Below, one piece after another: positions 1 through 11,200 of a DNA stretch of 64,000 bases (its first letter is position 1; every line of letters starts with the position of its first letter). The position numbers and the translations under genes were made by a program. The notes below the pieces were generated by a model that saw only the letters and a list, made by a program, of their open reading frames with translations, made no database searches and was not told where the DNA came from. Location: contig JAUJPP010000003.1 of the NCBI GenBank assembly GCA_030562195.1, forward strand, positions 21,793,398 through 21,857,397, read 5' to 3'. The stretch is from Nipponacmea schrenckii (Eukaryota > Mollusca > Gastropoda > Lottiidae).

Positions 1-269
1 TTTGGTATTCCATTTATTGTCTCTAGCAAAATGCAATAAAACGTTTAAATATCACTTCGTAAAAACTTTATGAATTAATTAGTTTGAACTCACTAATAAT
101 AAAATACAAAATCAATTCTTATACACCTTCATTCATATGACGTCATTTGGTTACGTGATCAAACATGGAGTTTAAGTTTAGCGTTTAAAAGCAGATTAGA
201 GTCAAATGGATTCCCCAAACATTTCTAGGTCCACGTAGGTCTTTTGAACTCGAGAATACATGGTTTTTT

Positions 270-463
270 CATTACAATATTATAAATAATCAATCTACCG
301 GCCTGGAAATCCCTTTCATGTATACAGAGTTTCATCCCCCTATTTTCCTCTAATTGTGGTACCAGATCATTCAAGACCCATTAGTCCTGAGCGGAGTATG
401 AACCAAACACGTCATAGAGGTACTGTCATTCCGCCATATTGTTTAAGAGGTTTGGTTGATGAA
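270..463 (-). pseudogene. Toll-like receptor TIR-domain fragment (pseudogene)
   Basis: Read on minus, this stretch matches the juxtamembrane region and first third of the TIR domain of the intact TLR at about 6321-6515 almost base for base. It covers the box-1 tyrosine-aspartate motif through the box-2 segment around 'FQAGRL'. Two codons have become stops relative to the intact gene: the Arg after the Met-Ala-Glu start of the block (CGA to TGA) and the Lys after Ser-Ala-Gln-Asp (AAA to TAA). A Val in box 1 is changed to Gly. Homology ends abruptly on both sides, with no LRR region and no TIR box 3. It is a duplicated, inverted and dead fragment of the neighbouring TLR or of a close paralogue. 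Confidence 0.9.
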
Positions 464-687
464 TTCGGCAAAGCTTCACTTTTATCTGTTTTTTTTTTTT
501 TATATAATGTTAATATAAATGAATATGTTTAAACTAGAAATGAGTGCTGATAGTGTAAATTATGTAAGAAATTGGTTAATATGTCATGTAAGTGGTTTTA
601 CGCCTTTATTCACCAATAACATTATTCTGTATATCTAAATAGGTCAATGAAAGGAAATATGATTTCCTTCAATAAAAATCAACTCTG
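464..687. other. Intergenic, no feature seen
   Basis: AT-rich sequence between the TIR fragment and the core-repeat element, with a short poly-T run near 490. I see no coding potential or repeat structure. Confidence 0.4.
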
Positions 688-1590
688 TCGGTCCTTCAAC
701 ATTTGTTGAAGACACTACAATTTTACATGGATTTTATTTAAACTAGATATTTGCATTTGAATTGATATGATGGCGGTCACGTTCGATTTTGATGATTTAA
801 AATGAATGGTTTTTGAGTTATTGCCCCTGCCTCTATATTTGTTGCAGACACAATAGAAGGTACAATTTTCAATGGATTTTAATAGAACTTGGTGTGAGCA
901 TTCGAATTTGCCGATTTTGCGATGAACAATTTATGAATACTTGCCCTTGAATAAGTAAAAAATTGTGTAAAATTTTTATTGTGGGAGCAATAGAAGGTAC
1001 AATGTTCAAAGGATTTGGATAAAACTTGGTGTGAACATTGGAATTGGTAAGACGGCAGTCAAGTTTAAAATTGATTATTTTGCAATGAACGGTTTTGAGT
1101 TATTGCCCTTTACTTAGGAAAATTGCGTCAAAATTCTATTTTGGTTGCGTAAGAAGCTTCAATTTTCAAAGGATTTTGATGAAACTTGGTGTAAGCATTG
1201 GAATTGAAAAGACAGTAGTCAAGTTGGAATTTGACGATTTTTTGATAAACGGTTTTTGAGTTATTGCCGAAATTGCGTCAAACATTTATTGTGGGTGCAA
1301 AATAATCTACAATTTTTAATAGATTTTGATGAAACTTGGTATGAGTATTAAAATAGAGAAGATGGTACACAAGTTTGAATTTCCATAAAAAGTTTTTGAA
1401 TAATTGCCCTTGACTTAGTAAAATTGCAGCAAAATGGTTTTGTGGGTGCATAGTAGCTGAAGGTTCAAAGAATTTGGATGAAATTTTGTGATATCAATGA
1501 ATATTTTTTGAGTTATAGTCTAATTTATTATTCAATTTGAATGCTGACAGTGGGCGTTTATTACCTTGCCTGGCAAGTTACATGTATCTT
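688..1590 (+). mobile_element. Core-repeat element, degraded Helentron-like family member
   Basis: About five imperfect units of roughly 110-170 bp share blocks such as 'gagttattgccctt', 'gatgaaacttggtgt' and 'tagaaggtacaattttcaa'. They end at 1541-1590 in a degraded form of the family 3' end ('cagtgggcg' then the palindrome 'ccttgcctggcaag'). The TATACGCCCAC 5' end seen in other members is missing, so the element is 5'-truncated. The start given is where recognisable repeat begins. The same core architecture recurs at 53444-55232. Confidence 0.65.
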
Positions 1591-3735
1591 CAAAACTTGT
1601 AAGCCCAGTCAGGTAATTTTTTTATGAAATTTAGTGTTTTGAGACAACTGTTACTGTACATAAGATTTGACAAAGTAAATAATCCTTTAGGTATAAAGAT
1701 TTGTCCGACCTGTTTTAATTTTAGTGTATTATAGAATCTATTTTTTCAAATCAGAAAATTAAATTTAACAAAGAATTCGCCATAAATCGATTCTATGACA
1801 AACATGATTCCTGTAAATTATTTCAAAATGTAATCGCAATAGTAGAAATGTGGATGATCTGACAGTGCTGAACTTTTACCAATTATCCAGGGTGGTTTGT
1901 AGTGGAAAATGTGTTTTTATTGATCAAAGAGGGGAATTTGAATAGGTCTGTCTTTTCAATCTTAACAAACTTTGCATGGGGGGTTTAAACCTATGGTTTA
2001 TCTAATAATTTCAAAGAATCACCAGATACCAGTGAGATTCGTCGATACTATCAATAAGAAGCATGGCACCATTCGGTTATAAGCAGATGATACCTTTTTA
2101 TGGACACCCTTATTACCCCAATGCCGTAGATACTCGTAGATACTTCATCATTGCTGAATCTCGTGGGAGGAAGGACGGTATTGACATTGAATGGTGTGAA
2201 GATTATGCATTAACGACGGAGCTGGAATAGAAATAATATTGACTACATACTGTTTCAGGTACAATATGGGGAGCAAATAGAAAAAATCTAATGATCATGT
2301 TCATATTTTTGTTTCATTATTGATATGGTTAAAAAAAATTCTGATAAAAATTGATTTTCCTTAATGTAAAGCTTAACGTATTGCCACAAGAAAGCCCTTA
2401 AAGGTACGAAGAATGAAGGAAGGAAGTGAGAGAGGAACCCTTGTCTCTTCAAATGGCGGAACTCATCTGAAGATTCCCTCGAGTCGAAGATGACCTGGAG
2501 TTTTTCTTGAGGCAAGCGGTCATTTGCCTATTAAGAAAGGACAAGCTCCAATAAGTTACAATCTTTCAATGCCGCCTATTGGCCACTCCATCCTGGAAGA
2601 TTACCAACAATCACATTGACGTAGAAGGGCGAAGTGTTCACGCTTTCGAGTTCATTAATTCCATGTACGCCGACCATTTAAAAATACACACCGGGCTCAA
2701 AAAGTAGTACAGCAACAGACAACGGTTTGTGTATCTTAGCAAAAGGCATCCTTATAGTTAAATATTGTTAAAATGACCCCCTTACTGTTATTCAGTCACA
2801 TTGGGCATGCTGTAATCCTATCTGATTCACTAAACAGTCAATATTCTATTTCTCTCAACTATTCTAATTACATATCAGGAGTCACAGGTGAAATTCGATG
2901 AACGATCGACAACGACCAAACCAACAACAACCACAAGATCGAGTGTCGTATATCTATATCCCAGGAAATGATCAAGCAGACCGTCGTGCCAGATCTGAGT
3001 ATGGAGAATAATGAGCCTTGAGATTACCATTCGCAATTCTACAGTATCGTATCGTCTAGGATAAACCAGAAATGAGCTGACATGCTAAGGGCCCTCAACA
3101 CTGCTGGATAAAACACAAAGGCATTCACCATACAGCATATTTTGCTCCGCCCACGGACCACTTGTGTGCGAGAATGAAACTCATCCACCGATTTATTACC
3201 AAAATGTGTTCCGAACAGTTAGACTAATTTTGTCTTATACAGATTCACACATTTTATTTACGTTCTATAACCTACCAATCTAATTTTTTTTTAAATTGCA
3301 GAAACATAAGATAACAATCTATCTGTTTAAACCAGAACCAAATATCAAAAAAAATGAAACTGATTCCCAAAATAAAAATATAAATTTCTTTATATACTGA
3401 CCGTCACAACATCGGTCAAGAGATGTTCTGTTGATGAACGAATGGACCTTTAGAGTCATGGTAAATTCACGCTAAAATGGTTTAAGTAAAAGGCAAATAG
3501 ATATAGAAAAAAATTAAAATAATTGAAACTAACTGCAATATTTAATGCATTAATGCATTGTAGATAACACTTAATATTAGATGATTAATTAAGTGACAGT
3601 TTTACTTCAAGTGAATCATAGCTAGTGTCAAGATAGAGTTTATTTGTAAATCAGGAAATAATTGATAACGGTTTTAAAACTCGACAGACCATAGGTTTAA
3701 AATTGGACAAGTTGAAACAACATGCTTATACTCAA
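1591..3735. other. Intergenic region with a possible decayed SGNH-like fragment
   Basis: No intact gene is seen. Conceptual plus-strand translation at about 2570-3230 gives short islands reminiscent of an SGNH hydrolase: an 'IGHSIL' block near 2577 and a 'THPPIYYQ' block followed by 'RTVRLIL' near 3180-3225. They lie in different frames with many stops. I regard this only as a weak hint of an old retroelement or esterase-like remnant. The rest is AT-rich and featureless. Confidence 0.3.
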
Positions 3736-4745
3736 AAGTGGATGCTACAAGATTATAAATTGTGATAAAGTGGACACTAGAAGCTTATATATTGTGATTA
3801 ATGGACACTACAAGCTTTTAGATTGTGATCAAATGGACACTTCAGGCTTATAGATTGTGATCAAATGGACACTACCAGCTTTTAGATTCTGATCAAATTG
3901 ACACTACAGGCTTATAGATAGTGGTCAAATAGACACTACAAGTTTTTAGATTGTGATCACATGGACACTACAAACATATAGATTGTGATCAAATGGACAC
4001 TACAAGCTTATAGATTGTGATCACATGGACACTACAGGCTTATAGATTGTGGTCAAATAAACACTACAAGTTTTTAGATTGCGATCAAGTGGACACTACA
4101 AAACTATAGAATTGAGATCAAATGGACACTACAAGCTTATAGATTGTGATCAAATGGACACTACAGGCTTTAAGATTGTGGTCAAATAAACATTACAAGT
4201 TTTTAGATTGCGATCAAGTGGATACTACAAACTTATAGATTATGATGAAATGGACACTACAAGCTTATAGATTGTGATCAAAAGGGGTACTACAAGCTTT
4301 TAGACTGTGGTCAAAAGGACACTACAAGCTTATAGATTGTGATAAAGTTGACACTACAAGCTTATAGATTGTGATAAAGTGGACACTACAAGTTTTTAGA
4401 TTGCGACCAAATGGACACTACCAGCTTTTAGATTGTGATCAAATTGACACTACAGGCTTATAGAAAGTGATAAAGTGGACACTACAAGTTTTGAGATTGT
4501 GATAAAGTTGACACTACAAGCTCAAAGTTTACGATAACGTGGACACTACAAGCCTAGAAATTATGATAAGTTGACACTACAAGCTTATAGACTGTGATCA
4601 AATGGACACTACCAGCTTTTAGATCGCAATCAAATGGACACTACAATCTTATAAATTGTGATAAATTTGACACTACAAGCTTATAGATTGTGTTCAGGGG
4701 ACAAATTACGGATTGTAGTCAAGTGGACATTACATGATTATAGAT
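3736..4745. repeat. 32-bp minisatellite, about 31 copies, abutting the TLR start
   Basis: Tandem units of 32 bp follow the consensus 'ggacactacaagcttatag' + 'attgtgatcaaat'. Typical variants are aagcttttag/aggcttatag and gtgatcaaat/gtgataaagt. The array ends only about 30 bp before the TLR start codon, so it occupies the position where the receptor's promoter and 5' leader would be expected. No other promoter sequence is visible between the array and the ATG. Confidence 0.95.
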
Positions 4746-4773
4746 TTTTAAAAAAGTTATATAATAGTTAATA

Positions 4774-6786
4774 ATGATAAAATTTACACTGTTGGTTTTT
4801 ATATTTGTCTCTATCTCTAATTGTGATTGTGAGAAGAATGCATGTAGTTTAAAACTTTGTAAATGTTTACAACGTAAAGTAGAATGTAGTGACACAAACT
4901 TAACTTATATACCTGTTCTTCCCAGTCACACCAGAAAATTATTTTTTGATGGTAATTATCTCCCTTTGATCAATAGACACACGTTTTCTAATATAACACA
5001 TCTGAGACACTTGGATGTGTTAACACTTCAAAGTTGTCATATCACAAATATTACAACTAATACTTTCAAATTTTTTAAAAAGTTGTCAAATTTACGACTC
5101 TCCTATAATCCATTGACGACGGGTTCTTTGTTAAATTTGTTTTCTGATTTGAAGAATAGCTTGTATTATTCATTGATGCTTATTGACATCGGACTAAAGT
5201 ACATACCTAATGGATTATTTAAAAATAATTTTACTTTATTTTATCTTGACCTTTCGAAAAATTCTCTCAAAACACTAAATTTCACAGAATTTAACTCACT
5301 TGACTTAAAAATATTAAAAGTCGAAAATAATTTGATCGAGATAGTTGCAATGGATAAAATGGAAAATTTACGCAATTTGTCATTAATGTCAAATAATATC
5401 AAATCACTTCCGGATTTCTGTCATGGAAATTTATATTTCCCTTTATTGACTTATCTGAATATACAAACTAATCAAATTTGTGAGTATGTTCCTCGATATA
5501 TGAACTGTTTAAAAAAACTTTCTAAACTTGTTCTCGATAATAACTCTATATCATCTATTCAATCTGGATCTTTCCAGGAGTTATCTTCTCTAACGGAACT
5601 CAGTTTGTCACAACAGAAAGGTTCTTCCTTGAAACTACAAAAATATTCTTTTAATAATAAAAATCTTGCCAATTTAAAATTATTTGATAATAATATGAAA
5701 ATTAAATCGTTAAATCAATTGGCATTTAGTGGCTGTCCTCGACTCAAATATTTGATAATATCTGGTAATTATTTAAGTGACCCTGGACGGACTACTTGCA
5801 CAAAATTAAGAAATATTTTATCAGAGCTGAACTTCTTGCAACATTTGGATCTCTCAAAAAACAGATTAAATGAAGTTCCAAAATCCATTCAAAACATGAC
5901 CAAACTTCAATATCTTACTTTATATGAGAACGGGATATCCACTTGGAAAAATAGATTTTGGGACAGGAGCATAAAATTAACCACTTTAGATCTCGGTAAG
6001 AATTCCATAAGGAAAATATCAAAAGATATGTTTCCTGCGGAATTGAGGTCACAATTAAAAACAATATCACTTCAATTTAATCCAATAGAATGTATCTGTG
6101 ACAATGTTTGGTTGATTGAGTGGATTAATAGTGATCATAAAAAAATTAAATATTTTCCACGTGGGTATAATTGTTTAAATATGACGCGACGAGTTTGTTT
6201 AAGAAACAATCCAATATATTCGTCGATAACTGGAGTTAGTTGTGTTTTACTTCTTATATTTATCATAGTATCCATTTATTATAAATATAGATGGTTTATC
6301 AAATATCAGATTTATATCTGGCGACATCAACCAAAACTCTTAAACAATATGGCGGAACGACAGTACCTCTATGACGTGTTTGTTTCATACTCCGCTCAGG
6401 ACAAATGGGTCTTGAATGATCTGGTACCACAATTAGAGGAAAATGAGGGCATGAAACTTTGTATACATGAAAGGGATTTCCAGGCTGGTAGATTGATAAT
6501 TGATAATATTGTAGAATCGATTGAAACTAGTCGTCGTGTTTTAATTATATTAAGTAATAATTTCGCTCGAAGTGAATGGTGTCAATTTGAAATGACTTTA
6601 GCTCAGAAAAATGTTTTGAATCGAGCTATAGAACCTTTAAGTGTTGTTTTATTAGAGGTAATAGACAGTGAAAATATGAGCAATTCACTTCAAGCTTTAT
6701 TGAAAACAACTACTTATATAACTTGGTTTGATGATATAGAATATATTCACTTGTTTTGGGATCGACTGAAGAATTCCCTAAGATAA
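4774..6786 (+). CDS. Toll-like receptor (single-exon, LRR-TM-TIR)
   Basis: Intact 670-residue type I membrane receptor expected to sense microbial or endogenous ligands and signal through MyD88-type adaptors (family knowledge). Residues 1-19 form a signal peptide; an LRRNT cysteine cluster follows (about 20-40), then many LRRs. A single LRRCT (Cys-x-Cys near 440 with downstream Cys) sits next to the membrane helix at about 485-507. The TIR domain is 533-670, with box 1 'YDVFVSYS', box 2 'RDFQAGRLIIDNI' and box 3 'FWDRL'. One membrane-proximal cysteine cluster fits the single-cysteine-cluster TLR class common in animals. An in-frame TAG at 4765-4767 supports this start. The gene is intronless, as many molluscan TLRs are. 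A poly(A) signal AATAAA lies at 7205-7210. The ligand and exact orthologue cannot be told from sequence. Confidence 0.96.
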   Translation: MIKFTLLVFIFVSISNCDCEKNACSLKLCKCLQRKVECSDTNLTYIPVLPSHTRKLFFDGNYLPLINRHTFSNITHLRHLDVLTLQSCHITNITTNTFKFFKKLSNLRLSYNPLTTGSLLNLFSDLKNSLYYSLMLIDIGLKYIPNGLFKNNFTLFYLDLSKNSLKTLNFTEFNSLDLKILKVENNLIEIVAMDKMENLRNLSLMSNNIKSLPDFCHGNLYFPLLTYLNIQTNQICEYVPRYMNCLKKLSKLVLDNNSISSIQSGSFQELSSLTELSLSQQKGSSLKLQKYSFNNKNLANLKLFDNNMKIKSLNQLAFSGCPRLKYLIISGNYLSDPGRTTCTKLRNILSELNFLQHLDLSKNRLNEVPKSIQNMTKLQYLTLYENGISTWKNRFWDRSIKLTTLDLGKNSIRKISKDMFPAELRSQLKTISLQFNPIECICDNVWLIEWINSDHKKIKYFPRGYNCLNMTRRVCLRNNPIYSSITGVSCVLLLIFIIVSIYYKYRWFIKYQIYIWRHQPKLLNNMAERQYLYDVFVSYSAQDKWVLNDLVPQLEENEGMKLCIHERDFQAGRLIIDNIVESIETSRRVLIILSNNFARSEWCQFEMTLAQKNVLNRAIEPLSVVLLEVIDSENMSNSLQALLKTTTYITWFDDIEYIHLFWDRLKNSLR

Positions 6787-7909
6787 ATTTTTGTTGTAGC
6801 CAAATGCATGTAACTTGTGATTTAAGATAGCAAGCTGATAGTAAGATTTGTCAAATCTACTTCCTTTTTCATTGTATCCATTTGTATATATATATTAGTT
6901 TAGTTACTTGGGATCGACTGAAAAATTCACTTACATAATATATTTGTTGTAGCCTAAATATTTATGAATGATGTAAAGTTTTATGGATGGATAGGGCTTT
7001 GAACAATTTTAGTGGAAACTCTAGTTATGGTTCTGTTTTAAATATTCATTTTAAAGAAAATTCGACATGAAGAAAAATTTGAAAATAGATTTTAGACACA
7101 TAATTCGATTATTAAATTGCTATTACAATTAGCCTATATTGGTCTATAAAAACGCTATAATGTATCATTCTCAACAACATGTAATATTATATATTGCGAG
7201 TGCCAATAAAGCTTTTCAAATGAATGTTATGTATTATTCTTGATAAAGATATCAATATCATCTTAGTTAAAACCATGTCTCTTATTGATATATAGAATGG
7301 ACATCAGTTACTTTATCTATGTTGAAGTTGGATTGCTTTTCATACAACTCCCATTGCCAGACCAACAGTAATGGCCATTAACAGAGTTGGTCATTTTGCG
7401 AAAATTTGAAGTCTGCAATGACAATTTCTTTCAGATTTTGAGGAGGGGGCTAGGGGGTAGGAAGGAGAACACCAAAAATAACACAAAACCACCATTAGCA
7501 TAACAAAAATTGGTGGACTGGATCCGTATTTCGCCAAAAGTAACTTTGATTGAACCGGAGGTGTGAGATTGTATGACTGAAATATTTATCTTTCCAAATA
7601 GAGTTTGCTGGATTTGAATAAAAAGGCCTCACGTCTTGAAATTTCCACAAGTCAGAGCCTAGTTTATCTGAGTCTAACTCAGATTTCTCCAATTTATCTT
7701 GACCTCAATTCACTTTCAATGATTCACAGCCATGTCAGTTCTTTAATATAAATCAAAAGGGAAATTCCTTGTTTGAGTTAGGTTATATTTTGAAGAAATT
7801 GTGCGATTTTCGTGAAGTTTTTTGGTTTTAATTGTGGGCCTTGAATATGTCTTCAGAAAAGCTAGAACTGTACAAACATGGCATACACCTAATACAAGAA
7901 CTTTCATAG
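6787..7909. other. TLR 3' region and intergenic spacer with a duplicated TLR 3' tip
   Basis: After the stop codon, 6904-6950 repeats the last coding bases and first 3'UTR bases of the TLR (6763-6805): 'gggatcgactga' then 'aattc' and 'tttgttgtagcc'. This indicates a small local duplication. The TLR transcript probably ends after the AATAAA at 7205. Beyond 7220 I see no gene; a 65-codon minus open frame at 7495-7692 lacks any recognisable domain. Confidence 0.5.
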
Positions 7910-7915
7910 TTTATT
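7910..7915 (-). terminator. Candidate poly(A) signal of the minus-strand SLC16 gene
   Basis: AATAAA on the minus strand (TTTATT on plus), about 325 bases past the stop codon at 8239. It is the first canonical hexamer I found downstream of that stop; cleavage there is inferred. Confidence 0.4.
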
Positions 7916-8238
7916 TAAAACGATCTCAATTTATCAAATTAAGTTATCCGATCGTTTAACGTAGAATGTCATCCGAAACTATCGCGTTCATAGTCGCGTC
8001 GTTCTGGTAAATAGGTCAGATGCGTTCTCGCATGAGTAGAACGTCTATTTAGATAGTCTCTGACACCCATACATCTGTCGTCAAAGTTGTACGTAGATAA
8101 TAGACATAGTGGGATCGGATGACGAAGTATATTCTATACACGTAATGTTATTAAACAAACTTTAAAATACAGATTATATGGATAGGCTACACATTCAGTG
8201 TAGATAAATGGGATTTTGTGCTGAGAATAAACAATTCA

Positions 8239-11200
8239 CTAATTATAATTTTTATTATCACTATCATTAAGTGCTAACTTGTGTTTATCTTCTTTACTTT
8301 GATATGTTTTTTGATAATCAGTGAGATCTTCGACGTTTGCTTCTGGATCATAATCTACAAGTTCACCTTCGATCTGTCCACCCTCTTTTATAATGATCAA
8401 TTCATTTTCAGCTGGTCCTCCATTAGAGACAATTTTATGAGATGAGTCTGAAATAAGGAAATTAAAACACATCTTGGGACGATTTTATCCTTGGTTTGAA
8501 ATAACAAACTTCTAGCTTTCAACCAATTCAGATTAAAGGTAATAAATGTGATTTCGGTCAGCACTGTATTTCTAAGCAATTCACAAATAAAATCTAAATA
8601 TAAACTGTCCATGTGATTTGACAGAATAATATCTGAATGATTATAGTTGTAGACCAAATTGACTGACCTGAAGCATCTTGAAGAATATTTTGAAGAGAAA
8701 CAGCTGCAAATTCCTGAGTTTCAAGTACAGCGGGATAATTCTGGAAAGGAAGTTAAACATATCACCATTTAATTGACCGAGAACTTATATTTTCTAACAT
8801 TTGAGTGATCTATCAGGTCAACATGCGGGATAAGTTGCCTTTAAAATAGATGTTGTTGTCAGTTTGTCACATAGTGTACTAATTCTGCAGCAATAATGGT
8901 AAAAATGTATTTTTTAACATTGAGCTTTTGTACTGTTTTGTTTTTGACATACAGAATGCGTCCAGTCAGCAAATTGTTCCGAAACACTAAAATATATTGC
9001 ATTAATCGTACATTGTCAATACGTATAGAAGACTCTTTTGTGGTCAAGATTTGTTAATTCTATAATCGCCCCACTGTGTGTTGATATGGAGGTTATCAAC
9101 ATAAATTTACCTGTTTTCTGGCAGGAATTAAAAACATAAATAATGCTCCTATAATAGGTGGAATACCAGCCACGTGGAAAGCTATTTTATAATTTCCTAA
9201 ATAATCATAAAGTAGACCTGAAATAGATTCATTCATTACCTAAAAGTTCATATCATTTACTTAGTAGAGAAAGATATTTCTTGTTACAAGGCGAGCGTTT
9301 CTTAAAGCCTATAATACACTTTAATTTTCGCCGATATTTTTATGACATTCAAATATCATTGGTCAGAGGGACAAATTATACATCTGAAGGAAAATTGGGT
9401 ATGGTCTAAATTGATTTGATGGATGTTTAGGGCCAGGGTGTTTTTCCGACATGGTTAATTTACAGTGTCTAAGTCAAGTTCGGCTCCTTAAATGAACAGT
9501 GTTCTATAAGCAGTGTAATGAAAGAAGATTAAATTGACTATACGTACCAGCTACAGGCGGGCCTATAGATAAAGGTATAGAAAAAATTCCTAATAGAAAT
9601 CCTATAGCCTGTGAAGCACCAGTAGGTCCAACTAAATCAAAGGCAATAGGACCAACTAAACATATGAACAATCCATCACATATTCCAATAACCAGGCACA
9701 TGGCTATTAACCCGTAGAAATTTACAGCAAATGGAATACACAACGTAGTTATTCCAATGGTTACCAACGCTGATTGCTGCATACGAACACGATTCACACA
9801 CGCTAAGTCGGCTAATTTACCACTGATAATCCGACTCACTCCAGAGGTAATTCCTATGCATAAGATTAAGTAACTTCCATCTGATTCTGAAAATATATCC
9901 TTAGTATGTCTGACCTGAAAATAAGAAGTTATTGGTTAACATTCCTCCATGCTACTAGAACAGGACGTGGGATTGGTTGGTTTAGCTCAACGATACTAGA
10001 GCAGGGCATGGGATTGGTTGGTTTAGCTCAACGTTACTCTAGCAGGTCGTGGGATTGGTTGGTTTAGCTCCACGTTACTCGATCAGGGCGTGGGATTGGT
10101 TAGTTAAGCTACACATTACTCGAGCAGGTAACAATCACGCCTTGATAGGGATTTCAAATAACTTACCAAATGAAAAAACGGAACAAAATATCCAAATAAT
10201 GATATAGAACCCGATAAAACCCATATGACATATCCTTTATTTTTCCATATACTGACGTTAAGGTATTTTTTAGTCCACGAACAACAGTCTCCACAGCGAT
10301 CAGATAGACTTTCTGTTGATAAAGCGAACGACGGGTGTTTAGTTTCATGGTGAATCAATGGTGTCCACGTTAAAACACAGGGTATAAGTAATAGGTAAAG
10401 TCCTCCTAAAAATAGGAAGGTGTATTTTAAATCCGCTGCTTCCAGAAGAAACGGGACCCCTAGAGAGAGAGCTATTGTGAATGCAGAACTTCCAAAAGTC
10501 ACGAAGCCGTTGACGATTCCTATACGTTTCTTAAAATAATGCCCTAATATCACTAATGAAGGGGAATAGGCAAAAGCTGAACCAACCCCTAAAATGATGC
10601 CGTAAGTTAAATAAAGAAGTTCTAATTGTTCCACAAAGGCACTCGAAACCAATCCTATTAATCCGAGCAGTGCTCCGATCAAAGCAGTCTTTCTTATACC
10701 AAATCTGTCACTCACGATACTGGCCACTAGACACATAAGAAAGGATAAACCAACAGACACTGATCCAATCCATGCTGAAAATAGAAAATGAAGTGTGAAG
10801 TAGAACGTTATGAGACAAGGGTAACAAAATATGGTATGGAGAATGATATATTCGGAAGAAAGTGACATGGTATAGAGAAAATAATGTTGTGGGGAGAAAG
10901 TAACATGGTAAAGAGAAAGTAATATAGTAAGGAGAAAGTTATATGATATGGCGAAAGTAATGTGGTTAGAAAAAAGTAATATAATGAAGAGAAAGTAATA
11001 TGGTAATAAGAAAGTAATGTGGCGAGGAGAAAGTAATGTGGTAAGGAGAAAATAATTTAGTGATGAGAAAGTAAAATAATAAGGAGAAGGTAATATGGTG
11101 AGGAGAAAGTAGCATGATATAGAGAAAGTAATGTGGGGAGGAGAAAGTAACATGGTATAGAAGAATAATGTGGTGAGGAGAGAGTAATATGGTATAGAGA

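Noticed and set aside
3736..4745. Regular ~32-bp spacing considered as a CRISPR array
   Set aside because: The whole unit repeats without unique spacers, in a eukaryotic genome next to a TLR; it is a minisatellite.
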